Below are positions 32,649-42,607 of a stretch of DNA of 64,000 nucleotides, in pieces. A program made the translations under genes and the position numbers. The stretch covers positions 310,001 to 374,000 of the forward strand of contig JAXIVH010000084.1 of the NCBI GenBank assembly GCA_036785325.1. The letters are read 5' to 3'. The notes under the pieces were generated by a model, which ran no database searches, was not told the DNA's origin, and saw nothing but the letters and a program-made list of their open reading frames with translations. The first letter of the stretch is position 1. Every line of letters begins with the position of its first letter. The stretch is from Urophycis tenuis. Taxonomy: Eukaryota > Chordata > Actinopteri > Gadiformes > Phycidae.

Positions 32649-33484
32649 TGTAGCAACCGATCAGCTAATAACGGCCAATAACGTAATAATTTAAATGTAA
32701 TGAAGTAACGTAATAACTTGCCAATAATGTAATAAAATTGTTGAGCCAATAACAGAATAACTTATTACATTATTGGCTGGTTATTACATTATTGGCCTTG
32801 TATTTAAAAAAAATCCTTTGAAAATGTCAAAAGAAAAGAGCCAATAATGTAATAATAATGATACTAATTGAAAAGTAATTTTCTTTATCTAGCTCTAGGC
32901 TCTCTGCAAGTGCTTCTCTGATAAACAGGTGGGGTGGAATGGTGTACAAAGTTCAGGGAATAAGAGTGAGACTTGATTGACTGTCCCAAGCATTGACATA
33001 TCTTGGTTGAGAGAAAATTCAATTATTCTCGATAAGATCTCTGTTGGTAGGTATTGAGCTCCCAGCTCATTGCCGGCGTCCCCAACAATGTTGGATACAC
33101 GGAGTACTATAACGGTAAACCTAAGAGTTACATAGAAATCCAAATGCACTCTTAATTGCTCCTGTGGAGGGGGGTTTGAGGGTGGAGGGGGTATCTGTAA
33201 GGTCAGATATTTATTTAAGCATCTGTTACAAGATGCAATATTGAGGAATATTGCAGTATTGAAGTGTGACACCCTCTCTCCAGAAATTGAAAATAAAATA
33301 AAGTGATACCTCAGTGATTACATTATTGGCTCAGATATCACATTTTCAAAGGTTTTTTTTTTAATACAGGGCCAATAACTAAATAACCAGCCAATAATGT
33401 AATAAGTTATTAAATTATTGGCAATGGTATTGGCTCAACAGCTTTATTATGTTATTGGCTGTTATGACATGATCGGTTGCTACA
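32649..33484. mobile_element. TIR element carrying the F-box-like exon, copy B
   Basis: Ends TGTAGCAACCGATC and GATCGGTTGCTACA with GGGGT on each side. Both ends hold multiple CCAATAATGTAATAA-type motifs. At 836 bp it shows the element without the SINE present in copy A. The only open frame inside is the minus-strand exon described separately, which is not a transposase. Confidence 0.78.
32895..33194 (-). CDS. Candidate last exon with F-box-like motif, copy B (intact)
   Basis: Acceptor ctgaccttacag, then 99 codons and TAG. The exon starts with proline-rich IPPPPSNPPPQEQ and then reads a mixed hydrophobic stretch. Residues 48-85 or so read YLPTEILSRIIEFSLNQD, later LGTVNQVSLLFPEL. The pattern L-P-x-E-I-L-x-R-I-I and V-x-x-V-S-x-x-F fits the F-box, which in known proteins binds SKP1 in SCF ubiquitin ligases. 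Only one F-box and no substrate domain are seen. The phase-0 start fits the donor of the proline-rich exon at 34032. The whole exon lies inside a TIR element, so capture or exonisation is likely. Confidence 0.45.
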   Translation of the reverse strand: MPPPPSNPPPQEQLRVHLDFYVTLRFTVIVLRVSNIVGDAGNELGAQYLPTEILSRIIEFSLNQDMSMLGTVNQVSLLFPELCTPFHPTCLSEKHLQRA

Positions 33485-33660
33485 GGGGTTCTTATGGCTA
33501 GGGTTAGGATTTGTAACAGCTAGGGCTAGGGTTGGGGTTCCGTATGGCTAACATTAGGATTCGGGGTTACTTATGGCTAGGGTTAGGGTTGGGGGTTATT
33601 GTGGTTAGGCTAAGGGTTTCTTACCGCTAGGGTTACGGTTGGGGGTTCTTAGGGCTAGGG
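33485..33660. repeat. Telomere-like minisatellite, right part, copy B
   Basis: Continuation of the minisatellite on the far side of the TIR element. Confidence 0.8.
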
Positions 33661-33910
33661 GTCCATACATACATACTTACATTTCAGGGAGTACACAGGG
33701 GATACTGCTCCATCAATATTTAGAACACATGCATTTGTCCCCCCAAATAAAAACAAAATAACTTTTATTTTCAAAAACCACTGTAACGCCTTTTCATCAG
33801 CATTAGGTCTATTTTTGTTCACTAAAACAGTTGTACAATTCCCCACACAAACACACAAAAGAGAAGAGGAGTAAATAATGTGATCACGTTCTACGGGAGA
33901 GTAAACATTT
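33661..33910 (-). repeat. Duplicated exon-like block 3, copy B
   Basis: Minus-strand core ACVLNIDGAVS followed by the donor AAAT|GTAAGT (GTGAGT in copy A). The acceptor AG is missing. Confidence 0.45.
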
Positions 33911-34031
33911 AAAAGGAATACAAAATGCCTGAGAGTCTTCCTTGCATTATAGGCATATAATATTTTTGCCTGAATTTCTTTTCAATATTAGCGCGTTCTG
34001 CTCCTTATTTCATCTAGTCTCGCTTACTCAC

Positions 34032-34373
34032 TTCCAGGTCCAGCTCCTGCGCCAGCGATGGTAGGATGTCTTCTAAATCACGAGCCACCAGATCAGCCAC
34101 TCTGTCAGGCCGGACCTCCACTTCCACCATCTTGGTCAGCCTGTGGAGCAGCCCCATCATGGATGCCCCCCATGCGAGCCTGAGGACGGCCTCAGGGGGA
34201 AGAGGTGGCAGCGGTCTGGGGTGGCGACGGCCAGCCGGGCTGAGAAGGTGGTGGGGGACGGTGGTGTGAGGAGGAGGAGGAGGAGGCGGTGGCGGTGTTG
34301 ATGAGGGGCTGGATTGAATCAGGTGGCTCGGCGGAGCATTCACCTGAGCAGACACAGGTATGAGGTCCTCAAT
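34032..34373 (-). CDS. Candidate proline-rich exon, copy B (intact)
   Basis: Acceptor tttcccactacag, 114 open codons, donor GAA|GTGAGTAAG, phase 0 at both ends. It starts IEDLRPVSAQVNAPPSHL. It has a run of 9 prolines, a Pro/Arg/His-rich middle (SPAGRRHPRPLPPLPPEA) and an amphipathic, probably helical, end (VADLVARDLEDILPSLAQEL). There is no signal peptide or membrane segment. It would join exon 1 at 35359 and the F-box-like exon at 33194 without a frame change. Copy A has a TGA in the helical part; B and C do not. Confidence 0.5.
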
Positions 34374-34429
34374 CTGTAGTGGGAAAATTCAACTAAATTC
34401 AACACTCTAACTTCAAAACATTTTAAAAA

Positions 34430-35005
34430 AAAACTTTTTGGGTACATACAGTACATACATACTGCATGCATACATACATACATACATATATACATTTTAG
34501 GGGGTACACAGGAGATACGGCCCCATCAATATTTAGAGCACATGCATTTGTCCCCCCAAATAAAAACATAAAAGAAGTAGGCAGCTTTTATTTAGAAAAA
34601 AAAAACACTATGACGTCGTTATAACCTACCTTTACAAAAACAATTATACAATGTCATACAAACAGTCATACAATTCCCCAAAGAAGAGACACAAAAGAGG
34701 ACAGAAGAGTAAATCTTGGGTTCTTATGGTTAGTGTTGGGGGTTCTTATGGCTATGGTTAGGGTTTGGGGTTCTTACATTTCAGGGGGTACACAGGGGAA
34801 ACGACCCCATCAATATTTAGAACACATACATTTGTCCCCCTAAGTAAAAACAAAAGGAGCAACTTTTATTTTGAAAAAAACGCTATAACGTCATTATAAC
34901 TTACCTTTTCCTACTGCACTAGGCCTATTTTTATTTACAAAAACACTCACACAATTCCCCAAAGACACACAAAGGAGGACAGAAGAGTAAATCATGTCTA
35001 TATTT
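34430..35005 (-). repeat. Duplicated exon-like blocks 2 and 1, copy B
   Basis: Two further local copies of the ACVLNIDG-type core, separated by telomere-like repeat. Block 1 (about 34735-35005) keeps the acceptor tttttacttag and the donor GTAAGA, plus a 20-bp micro-exon candidate ending AAAAG|GTAAGT. A CATA microsatellite lies near 34452-34495. Confidence 0.4.
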
Positions 35006-35358
35006 GTGGTTACATGGATCACATTATGAGAAATGGTGATCTACGGGAGAATAAACATTTGAAAGACATTTTGAATATCAAATGCCTGAGAGTCGATATT
35101 GAATTGTAAGTTGTATATTGTATGTATTCTATATGTATTCTGTATTAAGGCTTTAGTGTGTTTATTTTGTATTTTTTAAACCACGTGCACATGTAAACCA
35201 CGTGCTTCGTTATGACGTCCGAGGAGTGACGCGGGCAAGCTCGATTAGCGTCCCTGACCTGACGTCATAATGAAGCCCGGCAGCAAATTTCTGAAAGGTA
35301 CCGTTGCTAATAATATGATCTCAAAGCAATAACACGAACAGTAAAATACAATACTCAC

Positions 35359-35424
35359 AGGATCCAGAGAAATCTCGTTTTTGTTTTTCCACATTTTCGC
35401 AAAAGTAATGTTGTTACCTGTCAT
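35359..35424 (-). CDS. Candidate first coding exon, copy B
   Basis: ATG at 35424 and donor CCT|GTGAGT, 22 codons, phase 0. One residue differs from A and C (Ser for Cys near the end). It lies about 60 bp downstream of the TATA box. With the exons at 34032-34373 and 32895-33194 it would give about 235 residues. Confidence 0.45.
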
Positions 35425-35481
35425 ACACAAATCACTTCACACTTCTTCACGTTATCATCAAGACAAAATGACGGTCCCGGG

Positions 35482-35568
35482 TTTTATACTGACCTCTGGT
35501 GGCGTCCTTGGTTACGAGCAACCAATCAGTGTTTAGTGTTTGGCGTCAATATAATCATTACTGATTGG
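35482..35568 (-). promoter_or_regulatory. TATA/CCAAT promoter, copy B
   Basis: TATAAAA on the minus strand at 35488-35482 and a minus-strand CCAAT near 35564-35568, as in copy A. A TGACGTCA CRE-like site is conserved downstream near 35260. Confidence 0.45.
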
Positions 35569-36277
35569 CTGATCGGCTGCCGGGGGATGTTAGCTTGAAT
35601 ATATGGTAATTATGCTACGATGTTACGATATGGTAAGATCTATATATATGAGATCGTCTATATATTGATATATCTATATATAGAGACATAGTTTAGTAAA
35701 TAATTGTATTACTTTATTTTTATTTCCACATACCCGCGACACATGTTGAAAAGTTTCAAATAAATTGTCTCTCTCTCAGACGCACGCGCACACACACACA
35801 CACACACACTGCTCAGGGGCTGGCAGTACTGCATCGAATCACATACAATGTGAAGCAACACATGATATATATACACTAATATCAACTACTAACGGCAGTG
35901 TGTAATACGTGTTGGAGTCTCCAATGCATTTGTTTTTTCAGCAGAAGCTTTTTTTCTGAAACCAACGCGGCTGACAACGCATACAATTAATATTGGAGCA
36001 GCTTCTTGGAGGCTACAACTAAGTATGCCTCATACACAATCCAATTTCCAAAATATCCCCCCATACATTTTGAATAGTTTACTTTTTAACATTTTGACGA
36101 GCCACCCGAACACGAACGTAGGCAGACTGATTTTCTGATGTAGGCCTATTGTTCACTCTTGAGGTGTTCGGATTGTTGTGATGTGTAACAGCAGAGTTAG
36201 GCTACTGGTACAGCTAGTAGTATGGACTGTAAACAATTATTATTACATCTTACAGCTGCCACTTATTTTGTTTTCAG

Positions 36278-36360
36278 TCATGTCATGCGGGGGACCAAGC
36301 CGAGAAGGACACAAGCTAGCTACTTTGTTGAAATCAAATTATATTCCTCAAAAGAAAGAG
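36278..36360 (+). CDS. Candidate plus-strand exon, copy B (open from ATG)
   Basis: Acceptor ttattttgttttcag and donor AAAGAG|GTAAGC. The five-G run (four in A and C) puts the ATG in frame with the rest: MSCGGPSREGHKLATLLKSN and on to the donor. This suggests that B has the older form, or that it gained the base. No family is recognised. Confidence 0.38.
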
Positions 36361-36874
36361 GTAAGCTTTTTTAAGTCACATAACATTTGTCCTTCATACA
36401 GTTTGTTTAATGAGGAAGTTGTTGTGGAAATTTCCTCAGCTGCTGGTGAAGAATGAAATAGAGACTTCTGCCAGCCGACAAGGTTTTATTTTCTTTGCAA
36501 AGAAAAGGTCAATCAACACGCGAGCGGTGAAAGATGAAGAAAGCCCCCGAGCATGGGGATACCTAAACATTTATACCTGACGAACACCCCCTAGAGTATG
36601 CTTTACATCCATGTGTCTGCTGCAGGAGCCGGCCCCCCAGGGAGGGTTTTCACACCCTTTGCCCACTGCAGGTATCCCGCGCTGACCCCCCGTGGATGTG
36701 CTTTACACCTAGCCTAGGGTATCCTGCAGGACTTTGTATTTAGGTGCAAAGTTAAGTCTAAACATCACACAAAACAATTTGGTACCTTATGTTAGGAAGG
36801 GGAAAGGTTGGGCGTCTCAAATGGTTAAGACAAATAAATTGAAATTGCCATTACAAAGTGAATCAATAAACTCA

Positions 36875-37278
36875 ACTCAACTCAACTCAACTTGCTCTTT
36901 ATTGTCGTTGCACAAGAAACACAATAACACATAGTGATTTTTGGCAGCGAAATGTCGTTGCTATGGCTTCCGGCAGACACAGAGATAAGCAGATGTATAA
37001 ATAGATCTATCAAAATACAGAAATAAAAATATAAAACTATGATCAATGTTATATCCTATATTAATAAAGTGCAAAGGAACTGGATACTAATGAAAGATAA
37101 TACTAAAAAAGTGTCAGTGTAGGCATGAAAAAAAGTATTGTGAACATTTTAGCAGCATGGTGGAGATTATTACACACATCGGTAAGGAAGTATTTCACTG
37201 AAAGTATTGCACTGAAATGGGTGGGAGGGTTATTTTGCATTGAGCAGTCTGATGGCTAGGGGGAAGAAACTTTTGCTG
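36875..37278 (-). mobile_element. LINE-type 3'-region remnant, copy B
   Basis: Same sequence as at 9505-9908 with a longer ctcaa repeat at its edge. Non-coding. Confidence 0.4.
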
Positions 37279-37465
37279 AATCCCACATCATAACAGAGGA
37301 AAGTAAATTTGCAAGATTTGACAAGACTTTCAATCCACAACAACATTTTATGGAGCTTGCAGATGGCACCAGGGAGAACAACATGGCTCTCAAGCGAGGA
37401 GATGCAGAGGTGATGCTACGGGACCAAAAGGGGAGAAACGTCATGGTAACACTGAAGAGGGCCTC

Positions 37466-37766
37466 GCAGCCGCGGCCTACTGGTTAGGGCTTCGATTTTT
37501 AACCGGAGGGTGGCCAGTTCGAACCCCGACCAGTACGAACGGCTGAAGTGCCCTTGAGCAAGGCACCCAACCCCTTACTGCTCCCCGAGCGCCGCTGTTG
37601 CAGGCAGCTCACTGCAGCGGGTTTAAGTGTACGCTTCACCTCACTGTGTGCTTCACCATCACTGTGTTCTGAGTGTGTCACTAATTCACGATTGGGTTAA
37701 ATGCAGAAGACCAAATTTCCCTCACGGGATCAAATTAGTAATTCTTCTTCTTCTTCTTCTTCTTCT
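37466..37766 (+). mobile_element. tRNA-derived SINE inside copia, copy B
   Basis: Orthologous to those at 10098 and 61816, with a slightly longer (TTC)n tail. Confidence 0.88.
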
Positions 37767-37816
37767 ATCCTCAGAGCATCCTTTCAGTAGAGGCAGTAAC
37801 AACTGATGGGGCCAAA

Positions 37817-38584
37817 GTGGTTTTCCAAAAAGGGAAGAGTGAACTGACAACCAAAGATGGGACTGTCTTCCGCATTGAGAAACTGGAAAGACTGTACTAC
37901 ATTGAAACGGTAAATAACAATGAAAAATGGGTTGATTACTCAGCCAATGACATAATGTCAAAGGACAAAGTGAATTTAACATGTGATGCCAAAACATGGC
38001 ATGAAATACTGGGACATTGTAACATTGATGATGTGATGAAACTATCTGATGTTGTATTAGGAATGAAAGTCACGGAGGAAACTAAGATTGACTGTAATGT
38101 TTGCACTGAGGGAAAATTGACCAACAGTAGAAGTAGGAAGGCTGATGCAAAAGCTTGTGTGCCCCTTGAGTTAGTACATACTGACTTAGCAGGTCCAATA
38201 GAGCCACCTGGTCAAGATGGGCATAAATATGCCATCTCATTCACAGATGATTTTTCAGGGGCAGTGGCTGTTTACTTCCTTAAAAATAAGAGTGATGCAA
38301 CATTGGCCACAAAGAAGTTCCTGGCAGACAGTGCACCTTCTGGTAGTGTCAAATGTATCAGATCAGATAATGGTACAGAGTACACAGGTGAGGCTTTTCG
38401 GGCCCTTTTAAGAGAAAAAGGTATAAGACACGAGACATCATCCCCTTACTCTCCACATCAGAACGGAACAGCTGAAAGACAGTGGAGGACCTTGTTTGAA
38501 ATGGGGAGATGCATGTTAATAGAAAAAGGGGTTACCAAAAGCATTGTGGCCTTATGCTATTCAAAGTGCAGCCCATATCCGTAA
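37817..38584 (+). pseudogene. copia integrase region, copy B (D-D-E retained)
   Basis: A 255-codon open frame. It has the HHCC finger (WHEILGHC...CNVC), first Asp in LVHTDLAGP, second in SDNGTEYT, and Glu in NGTAERQW. A one-base gain in the A run before GVTK shifts the frame near the end, so the domain is truncated. It is the reference for judging the deletions in A and C. Confidence 0.88.
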
Positions 38585-39412
38585 CAGATGTTACAATTAG
38601 ATAACTAAAAACACCCCATACTTTATACTAACAGGAAGAAAGCCAGACCTATCAAAAATGTGGGTTTTTTGGATCAGATTGTTATGCATGATCAGAAGAA
38701 ACTGTAAAAAGGGAATGTTTGTGGGGTACAGTAAGAACAGTCCAGCCTACAACCCTCAAACAAGAAAGGTGTCCAAACACAGACTGAAAGAACCGTGTTG
38801 ATCAACAAACCCAGACTGGTGAATATGAACCAGAGATCAACAGCTTCAGAGACCGAAGGTCAGAAATTGAAAAGAGTGGCTCTGAATTGCTACAGAAAGA
38901 AGATAGCAAAGAGAAATCTCAATCTAATCTAAATCAAATCTTAAATAAGAATGAAAATATAATGAAACTGCAGATGAGGAAGTTGTTCTGGGTGAAAACA
39001 AAAACAGCTTAGGTTCAGAGCCTAGTTATGACCAAAACCCTCGCTACCAAAATACCAAGAGGATTACATACCAGACATTAAAGATAAAGATGTAACCCAT
39101 GCTAGTGTTGATTGTTTCAGGGCAGTGTACGGAGTCTCCCAAACTTATAGAGAAGCCCAGACCGGAGGCACCAGCATGGCACCAAGCCATGAAGGAAGAA
39201 ATTGACTCACTTAAAGAAAATGAAACCTTTGAACTGACTACATTACCTGAGGGTAGGAATACAGTGGGGGGGGGGGGGGGGGGGGGGGATGGGTCTATGC
39301 CTTAAAGAAAAACACAGAAAAGGGAAATGTTTTCAAAGCTAGGTATGTTGCTAAAGGCTACAACCAGGCAGAGGGAATAGACTATAATTAAACATTTGCC
39401 CCAACAGCAAAC

Positions 39413-39635
39413 TTTAGGTTATTTACATAACCCCGGTTCTCTGAGTAATATGAGTGAGATGTCTCACTATGGGATGCACGCCCCCGCTGCATACCTCAGA
39501 AGCATTTATCTCATTACGCCAATCCCGATTGGCTGGTGAAACGTGTCCGTCCGCACCAGGTAGTCCCACCTACCTTAAATAGCTCATGCGGACGGCATCA
39601 CGTCATTCAAGATAAGCACCTCTTCTCACTCGCCC
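39413..39635. repeat. DIRS terminal inverted repeat (coding-strand 3' side)
   Basis: Starts TTTAGGTTATTTACATAACC. From about 39461 inwards it is the inverted match of 44287-44450 (shared gtctcactatgggatgcacg and ctcatgcggacggcatcacg). The outer 45-50 bp differ between the two ends, as expected for DIRS elements. Confidence 0.9.
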
Positions 39636-39654
39636 AAGCAAGAAGGGTTGTCTG

Positions 39655-39751
39655 GTGAGACATCTCACTCATATTACTCAGAGAACCGGGGTTATGTAAA
39701 TAACCTAAAGTTCTCTTTCATAATATTCGTTTCGATGTCTCACTATGGGAT
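39655..39751. repeat. DIRS internal complementary region
   Basis: The left half (39655-39712) is the inverted copy of 39410-39465. The right half (39710-39751) is the inverted copy of 44440-44479. They overlap at a single GTT (39710-39712), the complement of the AAC at both element ends. This is the arrangement that, in the accepted DIRS model, templates end joining of a circular intermediate. Confidence 0.9.
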
Positions 39752-39823
39752 ATGGTTGCTCCCGTATTGCCAGACAAGCTTATCGAGCGTCCACCAACCT
39801 ACAGGAAAAGTACTCTGTTCGTT

Positions 39824-41347
39824 TCAGGACAACAAAACTGCGCGTGCCACGCACGGAGCAGAGACGTCCAGCATATAGAAACGGACAGAAGTGAGAGGCG
39901 AGGACCAACTCGCCGCAGCACAAATATCCTGAACAGAAACTCCCCTGAATAAGGCCCAGGATGTGGCCAAGCCCCGAGTCGAGTGCGCCCGCAGCCCCAC
40001 AGGTGGCTGCAAACCCTGACTCGTATAGGCCAAGGCAATCGCCTCCACCACCCAGTGGGACAGGCGCTGCTTTGTGACAGGTTTCCCCTTATGAGGGTTA
40101 GCCCAGGAGACGAACAGCTGATCGCTCCTCCTGAAACCCCTTGTCCTATCCATATAAGTGCGCACCGCACGGACTGGACATAACGCATGCGGCGACTGCT
40201 CATCTGGTGAGGCAGCAAAAGCCACAAGGTCAATCGGAGAATATGAGCCCACCACCTTAGGCACAAAAGCCGGGTTGGGCTTCAAAATCATCCTTACATC
40301 GCCCGGGAAGAGCTGAGCGCATGAGGAATGCACCGAAAGCGCATGGATGTCACTAACCCGTTTAGCCGAAGCCAGGGCCAGCGACAACACTGTCTTGAGG
40401 GACACGTGTTTCAAGTCCGCCCCTTCCAGTGGCTCAAAAGGAGGGCCCTTAAGCCCCTCCAGAACCACCGCCAGATCCCATGATGGTACCAATGGTCTGG
40501 ACACGGGGAGAAGCCTGCGCGCTCCCTTCATAAAACGGCAAACCAGCGGGTGCTGGCTCGCTGTCTGCTTCCCAAACCCCACGTGGCAGGCGGCGATGGC
40601 TGCCAAATACACCTTAACCGTGGAGAAGGCTTTTCGTTTGTCAATCAGGTCCTGCAGGAATGACAATATCACACCTACCGGACACTGAAAAGGAATTTGG
40701 CCGTTTCCGTGGCACCACCCCTCAAACACTCTCCACTTACAGTCATACAGAGACCTAGTGGAGGAGGCTCGAGCACTCTGTATAGTGGAAATCACCCGCT
40801 GTGAAAGACCCACAGCTGACAGATTTAACCACTCAGGGGCCAAGCCCATAGTGCCAGGCGCTCTGGGTGCGGATGGAAAACAGCCCCCCCTCCCTGCGAC
40901 AACAGGTCCCTGCGCAGCGGGAGCTGCCAGGGCTGAGCGCACAGCAACTGATATATCTCCGCTAGCCAATGCATCGCAGGCCAATGCGGAGCTATCAAAA
41001 TCAGTTCGTGGCCGTACTCCCTCACTCTGAACAGGGTGGGGGGTATCAATGCCAGGGGGGGAAAAGCGTAGAGACGCTCGCGCGGCCAGGCGTGCGCTAG
41101 TGCGTCTACGCCGAGGGGAGCATTCATGCTGCGCAGAGAGTAAAACAGCGCGCACTGCGCGTTGTCCCTTGATGCGAACAGATCTATTGTGGCCCGACCG
41201 AAACGGGCCCATATCTGATCCACAATCTCCGGGTGCAGAGTCCATTCCCCGTATATTGGCCCGCCCCTGGACAACAGGTCCGCGCCCGTGTTCAGGACTC
41301 CCGGGACGTGCGTCGCTCTCAGAGAGAGGATACGACCGCAACTCCAC
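39824..41347 (-). CDS. DIRS tyrosine recombinase
   Basis: A 507-codon frame; the recombinase proper starts about residue 185 (around EWLNLSAVGLSQRVISTIQ) and runs to the end. The N-terminal part overlaps the RNase H end of the upstream frame and may not be translated in this frame. The catalytic pattern is visible: Arg in ASAKRVSDIHAL, H-x-x-R in RAHSTRG, Trp in AASWSS and the Tyr nucleophile in SVRFYMLDV. The enzyme would integrate circular element DNA without making a target duplication. No frame break is seen in the domain. The sequence is GC-richer than its surroundings, consistent with a recent insertion. Confidence 0.88.
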   Translation of the reverse strand: MELRSYPLSESDARPGSPEHGRGPVVQGRANIRGMDSAPGDCGSDMGPFRSGHNRSVRIKGQRAVRAVLLSAQHECSPRRRRTSARLAARASLRFSPPGIDTPHPVQSEGVRPRTDFDSSALACDALASGDISVAVRSALAAPAAQGPVVAGRGGCFPSAPRAPGTMGLAPEWLNLSAVGLSQRVISTIQSARASSTRSLYDCKWRVFEGWCHGNGQIPFQCPVGVILSFLQDLIDKRKAFSTVKVYLAAIAACHVGFGKQTASQHPLVCRFMKGARRLLPVSRPLVPSWDLAVVLEGLKGPPFEPLEGADLKHVSLKTVLSLALASAKRVSDIHALSVHSSCAQLFPGDVRMILKPNPAFVPKVVGSYSPIDLVAFAASPDEQSPHALCPVRAVRTYMDRTRGFRRSDQLFVSWANPHKGKPVTKQRLSHWVVEAIALAYTSQGLQPPVGLRAHSTRGLATSWALFRGVSVQDICAAASWSSPLTSVRFYMLDVSAPCVARAVLLS

Positions 41348-42432
41348 AGGATCAGTCTGCGTGCCAGCACATGCAACTGTCGGGAGTCGTATTGTCCGTC
41401 CTCACCAGGACATGATGACCAATAAGAGACGGAAGGAAGCGTTTCAGGGAGAGGAACACCGCTGAAAGTTCCAGAAAACCTTAGGTACTTTCTGTGGGGA
41501 GGATACATCGGGATGTGGAAATACGCGTCTTTCAGATCGACAGAATTGAACCAATCGCCCTGTCGCACAAGACGTAGCAGGGATGCGTGTGTTAGCATCC
41601 TGAACTTGTATTTCCTGAGATATTTGTTCAGAGCACGTAGATCCAGGATAGGGCGAATTCCGCTCCCCCCCCGTTTGGGGACCAGAAAATACCTGGAGTA
41701 AAAACCGCTCTGACACTGTGCGGGAGGTACGACACAGATTGCTCCTTTGTTCAGCAGTGAGAGGATTTCCTCTTGTAAAACGCGAGCTGACTCTCCCTGA
41801 GCCTGGGAGTGTATTAAACCGGCGAATTGCGGGGGAACAGCGGCGAACTGCAGTCTGTATCCCCTCGCAATCGTCCTTACCACCCAGGATGAGGCTGCGA
41901 GTGCGGCCCATCTCTCCCATCTGGGGGAGAGGGTTGACACACATCGCAGTCCCCCCACCATGAGAGGCCCCAGCCGCGGTGCGGTGGCGACCTCTCCTGG
42001 CGGAAAAGTGACACGACCCCCGGGCGCCGCTGAGCGATTTTGCCGGGGAGGGCAGCGTAGCGGCGGGGTCCGCACGTTCCCCGTCCCGGGGAAAGCCGTG
42101 GCTTTCCGCCGAGGGGGGACAGCGGGTGTTGCCACCACGCTGTTTATATTCATTTTTACATGTTTGTTTCTTATCAGCTGCGCCCTCGGCCTTTGGCCTG
42201 GATGCGGCAGCGGGACATGATTTATTAGAACAAACATTTGTGTGGATGGGCGTGCTTTGGAACATGAGAGAGGGGCAACAGCTGAACCCTCTTGTCTCGA
42301 CTGTCCGTTTCTCCCGGTTCGCTCTGGCACGGTCCGTGGCAGCCGGGAGACGGGGGCGTGGTGGGCCTCCGGGTGCACGCTCCATCGTGGAACAGGTGGC
42401 GCTGGAGAACGGGGAACGTCCAGCTGCATCAC
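40825..42432 (-). pseudogene. DIRS reverse transcriptase/RNase H, internally deleted
   Basis: The frame has RT block A (NSVDLKDAYFHIPM) and the preceding KRGGSGIRPILDLRALN. At about 41471 it jumps straight from HRKYLRF to an RNase H segment. That segment reads ELSAVFLSLKRFLP and VLVRTDNTT in the neighbouring frame, then SRQLHVLARRLILW and ATHVPGVLNTGADLLSR. The RT catalytic Tyr-x-Asp-Asp block and the start of RNase H are missing. A further frame change lies around 41400. The protein cannot reverse transcribe. Confidence 0.85.
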
Positions 42433-42607
42433 CGGTGAAGAGAGTGGCGATCAGGCCGCTCTCTTCTTTTTCCTGGCCTGGCTGTAGGTGGCTTGCGCGG
42501 GCTGTGCCGGCGGCGTCGCAACCGGGGCCGAGGATTTCTTTGGCCAGCTGGGCCGACTGCTTGGCAGAGGGGCCGGAGCGGGCTGAGGTTTCGGCTGTCT
42601 GGGGATC

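Larger units (their letters stand above)
37280..39412 (+). mobile_element. Ty1/copia remnant, 5' part, copy B
   Basis: Protease end, SINE, and the most complete integrase core of the three copies. Copy B alone keeps the third catalytic region (SPHQNGTAERQWRTL) and a spacer of about 130 bp near 38660-38815. It is interrupted by the DIRS element at 39413; the RT continues at 44480. Confidence 0.88.

Noticed and set aside
41444..42385. Second frame of the DIRS RT region as a separate gene
   Set aside because: It overlaps the RT frame in the shifted register with no domain; only the RT-bearing frame has conserved blocks.
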